Assembly (NCBI RefSeq): GCF_014195505.1
Contig: NZ_JACIBV010000001.1
Coordinates: 8,680,001 to 8,744,000, forward strand
Origin: Nonomuraea dietziae
GTDB lineage: Bacteria; Actinomycetota; Actinomycetes; Streptosporangiales; Streptosporangiaceae
Length of the DNA stretch: 64,000 bases
Reading direction: 5' to 3'
Position 1 is the stretch's first letter, and every line of letters starts with the position of its first letter. Under the pieces are notes generated by a model. The model worked only from the letters and a program-made list of their open reading frames with translations, had not been told where the DNA came from and searched no databases. This document shows, piece by piece, positions 51,346-59,964 of this stretch. The position numbers were made by a program, and so were the translations under genes.

Positions 51346-52779
51346 ATGAACACGAACGAGCCTCGTGAGCAGGGCGAAGGCAACGTGGGTGGGGGATGGA
51401 CCCAGTTCGGTTCCCAGCCCCCCGTTGCTGGGCGGTTCCCGCAGGGCGCTCCCTCGGGCGCACCGCAGGGCGCCCCTTCCGACCAGGCACAGGGCGCCAC
51501 CCCGCACAGCGCGCAGGGCGCTCCTGCGAGCAGCGCTCAGAGTGTGACGGACGGCGGTGCGCCGGGGGCGCCCGCGGCCGAGGACAGGGTGTTCGCGCAC
51601 GGGGCGCCCTCCTCTGACGACACGACGATCATGGCGGCGCCGGCCGTACCGAAGCAGCGGTCGCGGTTCACGGCGGGGCAGAAGGCGATCGCGGGGCTCG
51701 CGCTGGCGGCCACCGCGCTGGTGGGCGGCGCCGCGGGGGCGGTGACCGCCAACGTCTTCGGCGGCGGCGGGGGCACCGCCGTGGCCGCCTCGCCCAACCC
51801 CACGTTCAAGCAGGTGTCGAACCCGCTGACCGTGGCCGACGTCGCCCAGAACGTGCAGCCGTCGGTCGTGCGGATCCAGGGACAGACAGGGGAGGGCTCA
51901 GGCGTCGTCCTGTCGGCAGACGGCCTGATCCTCACCAACAACCACGTGGTCGTCGGCGCGGGGCAGGGCGGCGGCTCGATGACGGTGAAGTTCAGCGACG
52001 GCAAGACCGCCAAGGCCACGGTCGTGGGCACCGACCCCGCCACCGACCTGGCGGTCATCAGGGCCGAGGGCGTCTCGGGGCTGACCAAGGCCTCCCTCGG
52101 CGACAGCGACGCGCTGCGGGTCGGCGACGCGGTGCTGGCCATCGGCAGCCCGCTCGGCCTGGACGGCTCGGTCACCGCGGGCATCATCAGCGCGCTGGAC
52201 AGGACCCTCACCGTCGGCAACGAGGACGAGGGACGGCAGCAGCTGCCGCCGGGATGGGGCAACCAGCGCAGCCAGTCGCAGGGCTCCACCACCACGATCG
52301 GCGGCGCCATCCAGACCGACGCCGCCATCAACCCCGGCAACTCGGGCGGCGCGCTGGTCAACGCCTCGGGCGAGGTGATCGGCATCAACACCGCCATCGC
52401 CACGGGCGGCACGGGCAGCGGCAACATCGGCGTCGGCTTCGCCATCCCGATCAACACCGCCAACCAGGTGGCCCAGCAGCTCATCGAGAGCGGCAAGGTG
52501 AGCCACGCCTACCTCGGCGTCAGCGTCACCGACGCGACGGGCGACGTCCCCGGCGCGCTGGTGCGGCAGGTGCAGCAGGGCAGCCCCGCGGCGAAGGCGG
52601 GGCTGAAGGAGGGGGACCTCATTACCAGGATCGGCGACAAGCCGGTCGATGGGGGAGATACCGTAGTGGGACAGGTCAGAGGTTTCAAAGTCGGCCAGCA
52701 GGTCAAGATCACATATATGAGGAACGGTCAGACCCAGGAAGCGACCGTGACCCTCGAGGAGAAGAAGACCACCGAGTAG
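51346..52779 (+). CDS. HtrA/DegP-like membrane-anchored serine protease with PDZ domain
   Basis: The 477-residue protein has a cytosolic low-complexity N terminus of Gly/Ala/Pro/Gln repeats (about 100 residues with AQGAP-like units), one membrane span (AIAGLALAATALVGGAAGAVTA), and an S1C protease domain with His in LTNNHVV (near residue 200), Asp in ATDLAVI and Ser in NPGNSGGAL. A C-terminal PDZ domain (AYLGVSVTD...LVRQVQQGSPAAKAGLKEGDLI) ends it. Such proteases monitor envelope protein quality. I chose the ATG after GGGGA. An ATG 6 bases upstream and a longer frame exist. Confidence 0.92.
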   Translation: MNTNEPREQGEGNVGGGWTQFGSQPPVAGRFPQGAPSGAPQGAPSDQAQGATPHSAQGAPASSAQSVTDGGAPGAPAAEDRVFAHGAPSSDDTTIMAAPAVPKQRSRFTAGQKAIAGLALAATALVGGAAGAVTANVFGGGGGTAVAASPNPTFKQVSNPLTVADVAQNVQPSVVRIQGQTGEGSGVVLSADGLILTNNHVVVGAGQGGGSMTVKFSDGKTAKATVVGTDPATDLAVIRAEGVSGLTKASLGDSDALRVGDAVLAIGSPLGLDGSVTAGIISALDRTLTVGNEDEGRQQLPPGWGNQRSQSQGSTTTIGGAIQTDAAINPGNSGGALVNASGEVIGINTAIATGGTGSGNIGVGFAIPINTANQVAQQLIESGKVSHAYLGVSVTDATGDVPGALVRQVQQGSPAAKAGLKEGDLITRIGDKPVDGGDTVVGQVRGFKVGQQVKITYMRNGQTQEATVTLEEKKTTE

Positions 52780-52795
52780 AACCCCCCTCGCTAAC

Positions 52796-52844
52796 GGAGG
52801 TACCGTCGAGATCGCTGCGGACTCGGCGGTACCTCCCCCCTTTT
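52796..52844 (+). terminator. Terminator after the HtrA-like gene
   Basis: GGAGGTACCG pairs perfectly with CGGTACCTCC across a 21-base loop, followed by CCCCTTTT. It lies between convergent genes and can serve the HtrA-like gene, and possibly the ABC permease from the other side. Confidence 0.78.
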
Positions 52845-52853
52845 CTGTCGTGA

Positions 52854-53594
52854 CTACTGGAACCTGCGCCCCTCGTCGCGGCGGTAGGCCCACACCGCCG
52901 CCGCTCCTGCCACGATCGTCCAGACCGCCAGCATGACCAGCGCCAGCGGCGTGGCGGGCAGGTCCGTGGTCGCGGCCCAGACCAGCTCCATCGCCCCCCT
53001 GCTCGGCAGGTACGGCGCGATGGCGCCGATGAAGGCGGGCGGGTCCAGCGGGTTGCCGAGCAACCCGCCGCCGATGGCGATCGGGAAGAACAGCACCTGC
53101 GAGACCGCCACCGCCGCCTTGGCCGGCAGCGAGTAGCCGACGAGCAGCCCCAGCATCATGAACGGCAGCGCCCCCACGAGCAGCGCGCCGAGGCCGAGCA
53201 GCAGCTGCAGGGGGGTGGCGGTGGCCTCGGTCAGCAGCGCGGCGACCAGCACCACGGGAACGACCGCGATCAGGGTGATGGCCAGCGAGGTGAGCATCCG
53301 CCCCGCGAAGCGGGGGAAGGGCCCCGCAGGCAGGGTGCGAAGGTAGGGGTCCCACGGCTTGCCCCTGTCGTCGGCGACACCGATGCCGAGGCCCATGAGG
53401 CTGCTGGACATGACGGCGAACATGGTCATCGAGGCCGTGCCGACCGTGGCGGCCAGCGGGTGGTCCCCCGCGAACGGCACGACGAAGGCGAGCATCGCGA
53501 CAGTGGGGAAGAAGACGCTGGCCACGATGGCGATCGGGACCCGCAGGTGCTCGAGGAACTGGTAGCGGGTGTGGAGAAGGACCAGGCTAGACAT
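52854..53594 (-). CDS. ABC-2 type transporter permease
   Basis: The 246-residue membrane protein has six predicted spans and the ABC-2 membrane-domain pattern: a cytosolic amphipathic start (RYQFLEHLRVP), FFPTVAMLAFVVPFAG, and the FPIAIGGGLLGNP segment near residue 170. It pairs with the ATPase whose stop it overlaps by 8 bp. ABC-2 systems with this layout export antibiotics, lipids or peptides, and the cargo is unknown. Confidence 0.88.
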   Translation of the reverse strand: MSSLVLLHTRYQFLEHLRVPIAIVASVFFPTVAMLAFVVPFAGDHPLAATVGTASMTMFAVMSSSLMGLGIGVADDRGKPWDPYLRTLPAGPFPRFAGRMLTSLAITLIAVVPVVLVAALLTEATATPLQLLLGLGALLVGALPFMMLGLLVGYSLPAKAAVAVSQVLFFPIAIGGGLLGNPLDPPAFIGAIAPYLPSRGAMELVWAATTDLPATPLALVMLAVWTIVAGAAAVWAYRRDEGRRFQ

Positions 53595-54468
53595 CGACGG
53601 TCTCCTTCGAGGTGATGGCGAGGAAGGCGTCCTCGAGCGTGGCGGGGCTGATCTCCAGATCGGCGAACGCGACGCCGCTGGCCACCAGGTCGAGCACCAG
53701 CCGGTCGGAGTCGGGGGTGAGCAGGTGGTGGCGGCCCTCCACCCGCTCGGCGCTGACCACGCCCGGCAGCTCGGGCAGTTCGGCGACCGACAGGCTGACC
53801 CTGCGCACGCCGACCATGCCGCGCACGGCCTGGATGGTGTCGTCGGCCAGCACCTTGCCGCGGCCGATCACCACCACCCGTTCGGCCAGCGCCTCGACCT
53901 CCTCGAGGTAGTGGCTGGTGAGCACGACGGTGCCGCCTTCGGCGTGGAAGGCCCTGATGCCCTCCCACAGCGCCCTGCGCGCCTCGACGTCGAGCCCGGT
54001 GGTGGGCTCGTCGAGGAAGACGATGCGGGGACGGCCCGCGAAGGCCAGCGCCACCGCGAGACGGCGCTTCTGGCCGCCCGACAGCCCGCCCACCTGACGC
54101 CTGGCCAGGTCTCTCAGGCCGAAGCGGTCCAGCAACTCCCACTTGTCCAGCTTTTTCGGGAAGTGGGAGGAGACGAAGTCGACGATCTCGCCGACCTTGA
54201 GCGCCTCGGGCAGACCGGTCTCCTGGGGCGTCACGCCGATGCCCTGCCGTACGCGGGGGTCGGAGGGGTTGCCGCCCAGCAGTTCCACCAGGCCCTTGGT
54301 CGGCTTGCGCAGGCCCACGAAGAGGTTGACGAGCGTGGACTTGCCCGCGCCGTTCGGGCCGAGCAGGCCGACGAGCCTGCCCGCCTCGATCTCCAGCGAC
54401 ACGCCGTCGAGGGCGTTCACCTCGCCGTAGCGCTTGCTGACTTCCACGGTCCTGGCCAGGGTGGTCAT
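53587..54468 (-). CDS. ABC transporter ATPase (DrrA/CcmA-like exporter)
   Basis: The 293-residue ATPase has Walker A GPNGAGKST near residue 39, signature LSGGQKRRLAVALAF, Walker B VFLDEPTTGLD, H-loop TSHYLEEVE and a C-terminal extension typical of daunorubicin-resistance-type ATPases. The ATG overlaps the stop of the HTH gene by 4 bp. With the permease it forms a minimal ABC-2 exporter whose expression is coupled to its probable regulator. Confidence 0.93.
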   Translation of the reverse strand: MTTLARTVEVSKRYGEVNALDGVSLEIEAGRLVGLLGPNGAGKSTLVNLFVGLRKPTKGLVELLGGNPSDPRVRQGIGVTPQETGLPEALKVGEIVDFVSSHFPKKLDKWELLDRFGLRDLARRQVGGLSGGQKRRLAVALAFAGRPRIVFLDEPTTGLDVEARRALWEGIRAFHAEGGTVVLTSHYLEEVEALAERVVVIGRGKVLADDTIQAVRGMVGVRRVSLSVAELPELPGVVSAERVEGRHHLLTPDSDRLVLDLVASGVAFADLEISPATLEDAFLAITSKETVDV

Positions 54469-54767
54469 TGCTCTCCTCCAAGAAGGGCGCGGATCGCGAC
54501 GGTGTATTCCTCGAAGGCCAGCCGTCCGCGCCTGGTGAGTGCGACGTAGGTGACGGGGGTGCGGCCCTTGTGCGTCTTGGTGATCTCGACGTAACCCGCG
54601 TCCTCGAGCTTCGTCAGGTGCACCGAGAGGTTGCCCGCGGTCATGCCGAGCAGGTCCTTCAGCCCGGGGAAGGCGATCTGGTCGCCCTCGCACAGGGCGT
54701 TGAGCGTGGCCACCACGCGCAGCCTGGCCTGGGCGTGGATGACGGGATCGAGGTCGGGAACGCTCAC
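54465..54767 (-). CDS. Small winged-helix transcriptional regulator
   Basis: The 100-residue protein matches the MarR/ArsR-like DUF24-free HTH type (HTH_27-like): VIHAQARLRVVATLNALCEG, then FPGLKDLLGMTAGNLSVHLTKLEDAGYVEI, and a wing TKTHKGRTPVTYVALTRRG. It starts at a GTG that overlaps the upstream gene's stop (GTGA), and its own stop overlaps the ATPase start. It probably represses its own operon. Confidence 0.87.
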   Translation of the reverse strand: MSVPDLDPVIHAQARLRVVATLNALCEGDQIAFPGLKDLLGMTAGNLSVHLTKLEDAGYVEITKTHKGRTPVTYVALTRRGRLAFEEYTVAIRALLGGEQ

Positions 54768-55390
54768 CCGCGCCGCCTGAGCACGATTCCCGTCACGAAG
54801 AAGCCGCCGCCCACGAGCAGGGAGACGAGCAGGGAGTGCCAGCCCGGGCCGAGCATGGCGCCGACCGCGTTGACGACGGCCACCCAGACCCCGATCAGGA
54901 ACATCGGCCACTCGCGCCAGACCGCGCCGCCCGCCATGTAGAGGACGGCGACGACCAGCAGCGAGACCGAGGCGTAGAGCAGGCCGACCTGCTCCCGAGG
55001 GAGCAGCGGGGCGAAGTGGCTCATGATCAGGCTCATCGACATCATTCCGACGAACCATGAGTAGCCATACATCATCCCGCGCTGGGCCGACTCCCCGCGG
55101 ACCTGGACGCCGCCGGACCTCGCGGTCCAGAACAGGAAGGCTCCGGCCAGCAGCTGGCCGCCGAACAGGATGGACAGAGCGAGCTGCCAGCTGATCGGGG
55201 CCAGCGGGCGGCCGTCGAGGCCGTAGGACAGGAAGAACGCGCCGAACCCGACCATCCAGGCGATGCCCCACGGGGCGTACAGGAGCAGGGGGTCGGGTTG
55301 GAGCCTGCGCGCGGTGGCGGCGCTCTGTTCCTCGATGAGCCGCATCATCTCGGCGGGGCTGAGGTCTTCCTCGTCCACGTCGCTCCCCAC
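54764..55390 (-). CDS. Multi-span membrane protein of the ABC exporter operon
   Basis: The 208-residue protein has a cytosolic acidic N terminus (MGSDVDEEDLSPAEMMRLIEEQ) and about six hydrophobic spans from residue 35 onward, including WGIAWMVGFGAFFLSYGL and LLYASVSLLVVAVLYMAGG. I do not recognise an enzyme motif. It is the first gene of a four-gene overlapping operon with regulator, ATPase and permease, and may be an accessory or immunity-like membrane partner. Confidence 0.8.
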   Translation of the reverse strand: MGSDVDEEDLSPAEMMRLIEEQSAATARRLQPDPLLLYAPWGIAWMVGFGAFFLSYGLDGRPLAPISWQLALSILFGGQLLAGAFLFWTARSGGVQVRGESAQRGMMYGYSWFVGMMSMSLIMSHFAPLLPREQVGLLYASVSLLVVAVLYMAGGAVWREWPMFLIGVWVAVVNAVGAMLGPGWHSLLVSLLVGGGFFVTGIVLRRRG

Positions 55391-55399
55391 GGGTCCATT

Positions 55400-55417
55400 T
55401 TGTCAACTAGTTTGTAC
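55400..55417. promoter_or_regulatory. Candidate operator with AACTAGTT core
   Basis: The perfect 8-bp palindrome AACTAGTT lies within TTGTCAACTAGTTTGTAC, 10 bases before the GTG of the membrane protein. Outer arms match only partly. It is well placed for autoregulation by the operon's winged-helix protein. Confidence 0.35.
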
Positions 55418-55447
55418 TGTAAACCTGCTTGCGCTGCAAACGCAAGA

Positions 55448-55478
55448 GCGGCCCCTTCCCGTGGAGGGAAGGGGCCGC
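55448..55478 (-). terminator. Strong hairpin after the secreted nuclease gene
   Basis: GCGGCCCCTTCCC and GGGAAGGGGCCGC form a perfect 13-bp stem with a 5-base loop, 18 bases after the nuclease stop codon on the minus strand. The following bases (TCTTGCGTTTG) are only weakly T-rich. Confidence 0.82.
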
Positions 55479-55495
55479 AACGAGGCGGGGTCAGG

Positions 55496-57856
55496 TCAGC
55501 TCCCGCCTCCCGGCAGGGACAGACCGATCAGCAGCGGGTCGTGGTCGGAGGAGCGGAAGGCGTCGGGCCGGTACAGCGCCGGCGGGTTGTACTCGGTGTT
55601 GTAGTCGAGGATGCGCGGCTCGTCGGAGTTGACGTGCCAGATCGTCGCCCCGGTCACCCGCCTGAGCAGCTGCTTGCCGACCAGCGCGTGGTCCAGCTCG
55701 CCCGCGAGACCGTTGAACAGGTGGCTGTAGCGCATCGGCGCGGGCACGAACCGCTTGGTCACGCTGGTCAGGCCACCGGCCTCCAGCTTGTCGATCGGGT
55801 CCTCCTCGCCGTAGGCGTTGAGGTCGCCGAGTACCAGCGGGTTGGGCAGGTCGAGGGAGGAGATCAGCCCGAGAACGGCCTCGGACTGCCTGACCCGCAG
55901 CGGGTTCCAGCACGACTGCCCGTCACCCTGGTCGGCCTCGGGACCGCTGGGCGGACAGGACCCCTTCGACTTGAAGTGGTTGACGATCATCGTGAACGGC
56001 TGGCCGCCACCTGCGCGCCTGAAGGTCTGGATCAGCGGCGGCCTGCTGAAGACCGCGTCCTCGGAGGAGCGCGCCACGCCGACGGGCGAGACCCTGGCGG
56101 GCTTGTAGATCATCGCGACCTGGATCTCGTCCGTGCCGGGGAAGGGGTGCGCGAGGGCGGCGTAGGTGCCCGCGCCCACCTTGGCGTTCAGCGCGTCCGT
56201 CAGCGCCTGCAACGCGGTCTGCCCGTTGTTCTCGACCTCCATGAGGCCGACCACGTCGGCGTCGAGGCCCTGCAGCGTCGCCACCAGCTTGTCCAGCTGC
56301 CGCTGCTGCTCCACGGCGGTGCTCGCGCCGCGCGAGCCGAGCGTGGTGAACCAGTTCAGCGTGTTCAGGCTGGCCACCTTGACGTTGCCGCCGACGGGCA
56401 GCGGCCTGGGCAGGCGGGGGTTGGTCGGCAGGAAGGTGATCGGCTTGGTGGGCTGCAGCCGGTAGGCGCCGAAGCCGTAACCGAGCACGCCGGTCACTCC
56501 GAGGGCGGTGTCGCCGGTGCGCACCACGCGCGGGCTGGTGTACGGGATCGTGGCGGGGTTCTCCCTGCTGGATCCGTCGTCGATCAGCAGCGAACGGCGG
56601 GCGTCGAGCGCCGCGTCCACACCCGGCCTGTCGGTCGGCTGGTAGAGCCGTCCCTCGGAGGAGACGGTGACCTCGCCGAAGCGGCCGAGGTTGTAGTGCT
56701 CGGTGACGGTCAGCGGCTCGGCGAAGCGGACCAGCATGTTCTCGACGGGCTCGAAGGTGGTTCCCTCCGGCCTCGGCAGCTGCTGGGGCTGCGCGGGGAC
56801 CGTTCCCGTGCCGCAGACGTCGATCGCGGTGACGGGCGACAGCTCGGTCCAGCCGTTGAACTCGACCACCTTGCCGGTGACCAGGACCCTGTCGCCTGCC
56901 TTGACGTCCTTGAAGGTGTCGCGGGCGAAGGCGAACAGGCCCTCGGAGGTCTTCGGGTCGGAGTCGGGCGTGGCGTCCTGGAGGAAGAAGCCGCTCAGCT
57001 CCGTGCTCTTCTGGAAGTCGCCGGTCACGACGCCCTCCACCCGCACGGTCTGACCGGCCAGCGGGCTGGCCTCGCCCGCGCCCTGGACGGCGGCGATCTG
57101 GTGGGTCGCGGCCGTGTCGCAGGGCTCGCCCGTGGGCGACGGCGTCGGCGTCACCGTGGGGGACGGCGTGGGAGTCGGCGTGGGGGTCGGCTCCCCGGTG
57201 CCTCCGCACGGCGTCGCGGGAGAGGCGGTGTTGCGCGGGGCGGGCGCGCCGGCCTCGAGGTCGGCGGCGTTGTCGTCGGTGTCGGCGCATCCGCTCGCCT
57301 TGCGCAGGGCCGCCGTGCCGTTCGTCAGGCCGGGGGCCGCTGCCGAGCCCTCGAAGAAGTTCGCGGTGCCGAAGCCGACCAGGTCGGCGATCTGCGCCGT
57401 CTGCTCGGGCGTACAGGCGGTGGGGCTGCCGTTGCAGGCCAGACCCGTGGCCGAGCGGACCAGCGCCACCTTGCCCGCGCTGCCGCTGACGTTGATGGAG
57501 CCGGTCGCGTCGGGTGCGGGCAGCGCCGTGCCGGGGTTGGCGCCCGCGGCGAGCTGCACCAGGTAGTACTGGCCGGCCGCCAGCGTGCCGGAGAGCCTGG
57601 CCACGTTGGCGGCGAAGTGGCCGGTGCCGGTGGCGCTGGTGTACTGCACCGACCAGCCGTCGATGGCCACAGGGGCGGAGCTCCTGTTGAAGAGCTCCAC
57701 GAAGTCGTTGGCCAGCGGCGCGCCGGTGTTGCCGCCGCCGCCGTAGACCTGGCTGATGACGACCGGCCCCGGCGCCGCGGAGGCGGGGGCGGTCGAGAGG
57801 GTCGCCACGCCCGCGGCGGCGAGGCCGAGAGCGACAAGGGCGGTTAAAGCTCGCAT
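55496..57856 (-). CDS. Secreted ExeM/NucH-like endonuclease with lamin-tail domain
   Basis: The 786-residue protein has a Sec signal (MRALTALVALGLAAAGVATL...ASA), a lamin-tail domain (residues 32-150, VVISQVYGGGGNTGAPLANDFVELFN), a Pro/Thr linker of TPTP repeats near 225, an OB-fold region, and a C-terminal endonuclease/exonuclease/phosphatase domain. Active-site blocks include ASLNTLNWF, GLMEVENNG, NHFKSKGSC, VLGDLNAYGEEDPI and FRSSDHDP. It should degrade extracellular DNA for nutrients or biofilm turnover. TAAAGT lies 7 nt before the ATG, consistent with a leaderless transcript. Confidence 0.92.
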   Translation of the reverse strand: MRALTALVALGLAAAGVATLSTAPASAAPGPVVISQVYGGGGNTGAPLANDFVELFNRSSAPVAIDGWSVQYTSATGTGHFAANVARLSGTLAAGQYYLVQLAAGANPGTALPAPDATGSINVSGSAGKVALVRSATGLACNGSPTACTPEQTAQIADLVGFGTANFFEGSAAAPGLTNGTAALRKASGCADTDDNAADLEAGAPAPRNTASPATPCGGTGEPTPTPTPTPSPTVTPTPSPTGEPCDTAATHQIAAVQGAGEASPLAGQTVRVEGVVTGDFQKSTELSGFFLQDATPDSDPKTSEGLFAFARDTFKDVKAGDRVLVTGKVVEFNGWTELSPVTAIDVCGTGTVPAQPQQLPRPEGTTFEPVENMLVRFAEPLTVTEHYNLGRFGEVTVSSEGRLYQPTDRPGVDAALDARRSLLIDDGSSRENPATIPYTSPRVVRTGDTALGVTGVLGYGFGAYRLQPTKPITFLPTNPRLPRPLPVGGNVKVASLNTLNWFTTLGSRGASTAVEQQRQLDKLVATLQGLDADVVGLMEVENNGQTALQALTDALNAKVGAGTYAALAHPFPGTDEIQVAMIYKPARVSPVGVARSSEDAVFSRPPLIQTFRRAGGGQPFTMIVNHFKSKGSCPPSGPEADQGDGQSCWNPLRVRQSEAVLGLISSLDLPNPLVLGDLNAYGEEDPIDKLEAGGLTSVTKRFVPAPMRYSHLFNGLAGELDHALVGKQLLRRVTGATIWHVNSDEPRILDYNTEYNPPALYRPDAFRSSDHDPLLIGLSLPGGGS

Positions 57857-57969
57857 GACCGGCACTTTAGATGGTGATAACCGAACGTAACGCCACAAAG
57901 GGATGAAATCATCTACCCTTGCCAGACGTCGGCCCCCGACATGTCGTCTCATGACCTAGCAACGCGGGT

Positions 57970-59109
57970 ATGACCAAGGACATGGACTGGGCCACGTGTT
58001 CACACTCCCCGTCATGCACAGGAGTCGCGCGTCAGCCGTACGGTCGCTGTCTGTCACATCTGTCACCCGAGCAACTGGCCGGCGCGCTCGAGGGCCTGCG
58101 CCCCGGGGGGCAGCTCGACCTCCGCGGGACCACCGTCGACGGCGAGCTGCTGGTCAAGGTCCTGGCCGCCACGGAGGGCAGGCCGGGCAGGTCCCGCATG
58201 GACCTGGCCCGCTTCACCGGCGAGGCGCGCTTCACCGAGGTCCGCTTCCAGGGCGACGTGTCGCTCGACGGCGCCAGGTTCGACCGGCTCGCCTCCTTCT
58301 TCGGCGCGACGTTCATGGGCAACGTCTCGTTCACCGGGGCCAGGTTCGCCCGCCAGCTGTCCTTCCACGGCGCCACCGTGCGCGGCCACGCCTGTTTCGA
58401 CAGGGCGGTGGTGGCCAGCGACGCCCTGTTCGGCGAGGCCGTCTTCGCACGCGGGCTGTCGTGCGAGCGAGCCAGGTTCGACGGCTACGCCACCTTCGAC
58501 GGCGCCTGGTTCGGCGAGCTGGCCGCCTTCAGAGGCGCCAGGTTCGGCAGGACGCTGTCGTTCAGGAAGGTGCGGGGGAGGGCAGGCTTCGAGTCGGCGC
58601 ACTTCGCGTCGTCGGCCTACCTGTCGGCCACCGGACGGCTGGCCGCGACGGGCGCCCGCGCCGACGGCGCGCTGGACCTGGCCGTCGAGGACTGCTCGCT
58701 CGACCTGCGCAGGGTGGAGGTGCGGGGCACGACGGCGATCAGGCTCACCGGCTCGCACGCCGACCTGGAGTCAGTCGTGCTGCGCGGCCCCGCGACCGTG
58801 ACAGGGCGGGGGTTCTGCACGATCAGCTCCCTGCGCGGGGCCGCCGCCCCCGACCTGTCGCTGTTCGGTCTCGACCTGTCGGCCTGCAGGTTCGCGGGGC
58901 TCGCGCACCCGTCGGGCCTGCGGCTGACCGGCTGCACCTTCGCCTTCACCTCCAGGGGCGTACGGCTGAGCCTGCGCTGGCCCCCGCTGCGCTGGTTCTC
59001 CCGCCGCAGGGCCCGGCCCGACCAGCACCGATGGCGCGGCTGGACCCAGGGCCCCGACGGCCCCCCGCCCCCCGACGGCCTGGCCGAGATCCACGGCGAG
59101 CAGCGCTGA
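57970..59109 (+). CDS. Pentapeptide-repeat protein with N-terminal cysteine motif
   Basis: The 379-residue protein starts with a Cys segment (WATCSHSPSCTGVARQPYGRC, spacing C-x5-C-x10-C), then at least 20 pentapeptide repeats of the A(D/N)LxF-type, written here as ARF, for example ARFTGEARFTEVRFQGDVSLDG. The repeats form a right-handed quadrilateral helix that can mimic DNA. A second Leu-rich repeat block follows after residue 220, and a basic tail (RRRARPDQHRWRGW). The Cys cluster could bind zinc. An ATG 12 bases downstream is also possible. The function is unknown. Confidence 0.85.
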   Translation: MTKDMDWATCSHSPSCTGVARQPYGRCLSHLSPEQLAGALEGLRPGGQLDLRGTTVDGELLVKVLAATEGRPGRSRMDLARFTGEARFTEVRFQGDVSLDGARFDRLASFFGATFMGNVSFTGARFARQLSFHGATVRGHACFDRAVVASDALFGEAVFARGLSCERARFDGYATFDGAWFGELAAFRGARFGRTLSFRKVRGRAGFESAHFASSAYLSATGRLAATGARADGALDLAVEDCSLDLRRVEVRGTTAIRLTGSHADLESVVLRGPATVTGRGFCTISSLRGAAAPDLSLFGLDLSACRFAGLAHPSGLRLTGCTFAFTSRGVRLSLRWPPLRWFSRRRARPDQHRWRGWTQGPDGPPPPDGLAEIHGEQR

Positions 59110-59110
59110 G

Positions 59111-59554
59111 CTACCCCATCTCGGCCAGCACCTTCTCGATGGCCCTCATGTGCATGGAGCGCCACCCGCCTCCCATGATCTTGCGGGAGACCTGCTGCCT
59201 CGGGTCGTCGGGGTCGAAGCCCTCGTGGTCGAGGAAGAGCCTGGTTCCCCTGCCCTCGGGCTCGAGCCGCCAGGTGACCGTCCAGCCGAGCCGGCTGCCG
59301 TCGTCCCAGCTCAGCTTGATCAGCCTCTCCTTCTCGATCTCGAGGACCTCGCAGTAGACCGTCCCCGAGAACTCCGCCGCCTCGACGGGCGTGCCCTGGA
59401 AGGTGAACGTGTGACCCACCTCGGGCCGGAAGTCACCCGGCATCAGCCACTTGTTCAGGTGCTCGGGCTCGGTCAGGGCTCGCCACACCTTGGCGGGCGG
59501 GTGGGCCAGGAACTGGTCCACGTGGATCGCGCGCAGGTCTTCAGCGGTTGTCAT
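59111..59554 (-). CDS. SRPBCC / AHSA1-family protein
   Basis: The 147-residue protein has the AHSA1 pattern: HVDQFLAHPPAKVWRALTEPEHLNKWLMPGDFRPEVGHTFTF at the start, then strands (YCEVLEIEKERLIKLSW, LGWTVTWRLE) and a C-terminal helix (WRSMHMRAIEKVLAEM). It binds hydrophobic small molecules or acts as a chaperone cofactor. It overlaps the ArsR gene by 14 bp and is coupled to it, a pairing seen widely in bacteria. Confidence 0.9.
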   Translation of the reverse strand: MTTAEDLRAIHVDQFLAHPPAKVWRALTEPEHLNKWLMPGDFRPEVGHTFTFQGTPVEAAEFSGTVYCEVLEIEKERLIKLSWDDGSRLGWTVTWRLEPEGRGTRLFLDHEGFDPDDPRQQVSRKIMGGGWRSMHMRAIEKVLAEMG

Positions 59555-59873
59555 CGTCTCTGTCCTCCATGTCGTCGAGCACCGTGCCGAGGTCGGCGAG
59601 CCGTTCCCGCCAGAACCGTTCGTAGGGGGTGAGCCAGTCGCGTATCTCCATGAGAGGCGCCGCCTCCAGGCGGTAGTGCCGCTCCCTGCCGTGGCGGCTC
59701 TCGGCGACCAGCCCGGCGTCCTTGAGCACCTTGAGGTGCTCGGAGACGCTCGGTCTCGCCATGTCGAACCGTTCGGCGAGCCTGCCCACCGGCTGGGAGC
59801 CGCCGTCGAGGAGCAGGTGGAGAAGCTGCCTCCTGACCGGGCTGGCGAGCGCCGCGAACACGTCTTCGCGCAT
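59541..59873 (-). CDS. ArsR/SmtB-family winged-helix repressor
   Basis: The 110-residue protein contains the ArsR winged helix: VFAALASPVRRQLLHLLLDGGSQPVGRLAERFDMARPSVSEHLKVLKDAGLVAESRHGRERHYRL. No CxC metal-binding cysteines are present in the recognition-helix region, so it likely senses something other than metals. TATAGT lies 7 nt before the ATG, and a GGAAATTTCC palindrome lies just upstream, probably for autorepression. Confidence 0.92.
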   Translation of the reverse strand: MREDVFAALASPVRRQLLHLLLDGGSQPVGRLAERFDMARPSVSEHLKVLKDAGLVAESRHGRERHYRLEAAPLMEIRDWLTPYERFWRERLADLGTVLDDMEDRDDDNR

Positions 59874-59890
59874 GTCGCCGACTATAGGTC

Positions 59891-59900
59891 GGAAATTTCC
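59891..59900. promoter_or_regulatory. Palindrome GGAAATTTCC, likely ArsR operator
   Basis: A perfect 10-bp palindrome sits 17 bases upstream of the ArsR start codon, just before its TATAGT -10 box. That is the expected location of an autoregulatory operator. Confidence 0.55.
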
Positions 59901-59951
59901 TACCAGTCAATCTCGGGGATCTCCCCGATGTTGACCCTCGGAGGGCCTTCG

Positions 59952-59957
59952 TACACT
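59952..59957 (+). promoter_or_regulatory. Putative -10 box TACACT
   Basis: TACACT ends 7 nt before the ATG of the HAAS-type gene. The intervening bases include GGAGA, so either leaderless or short-leader initiation is possible. Confidence 0.4.
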
Positions 59958-59964
59958 GGAGACC

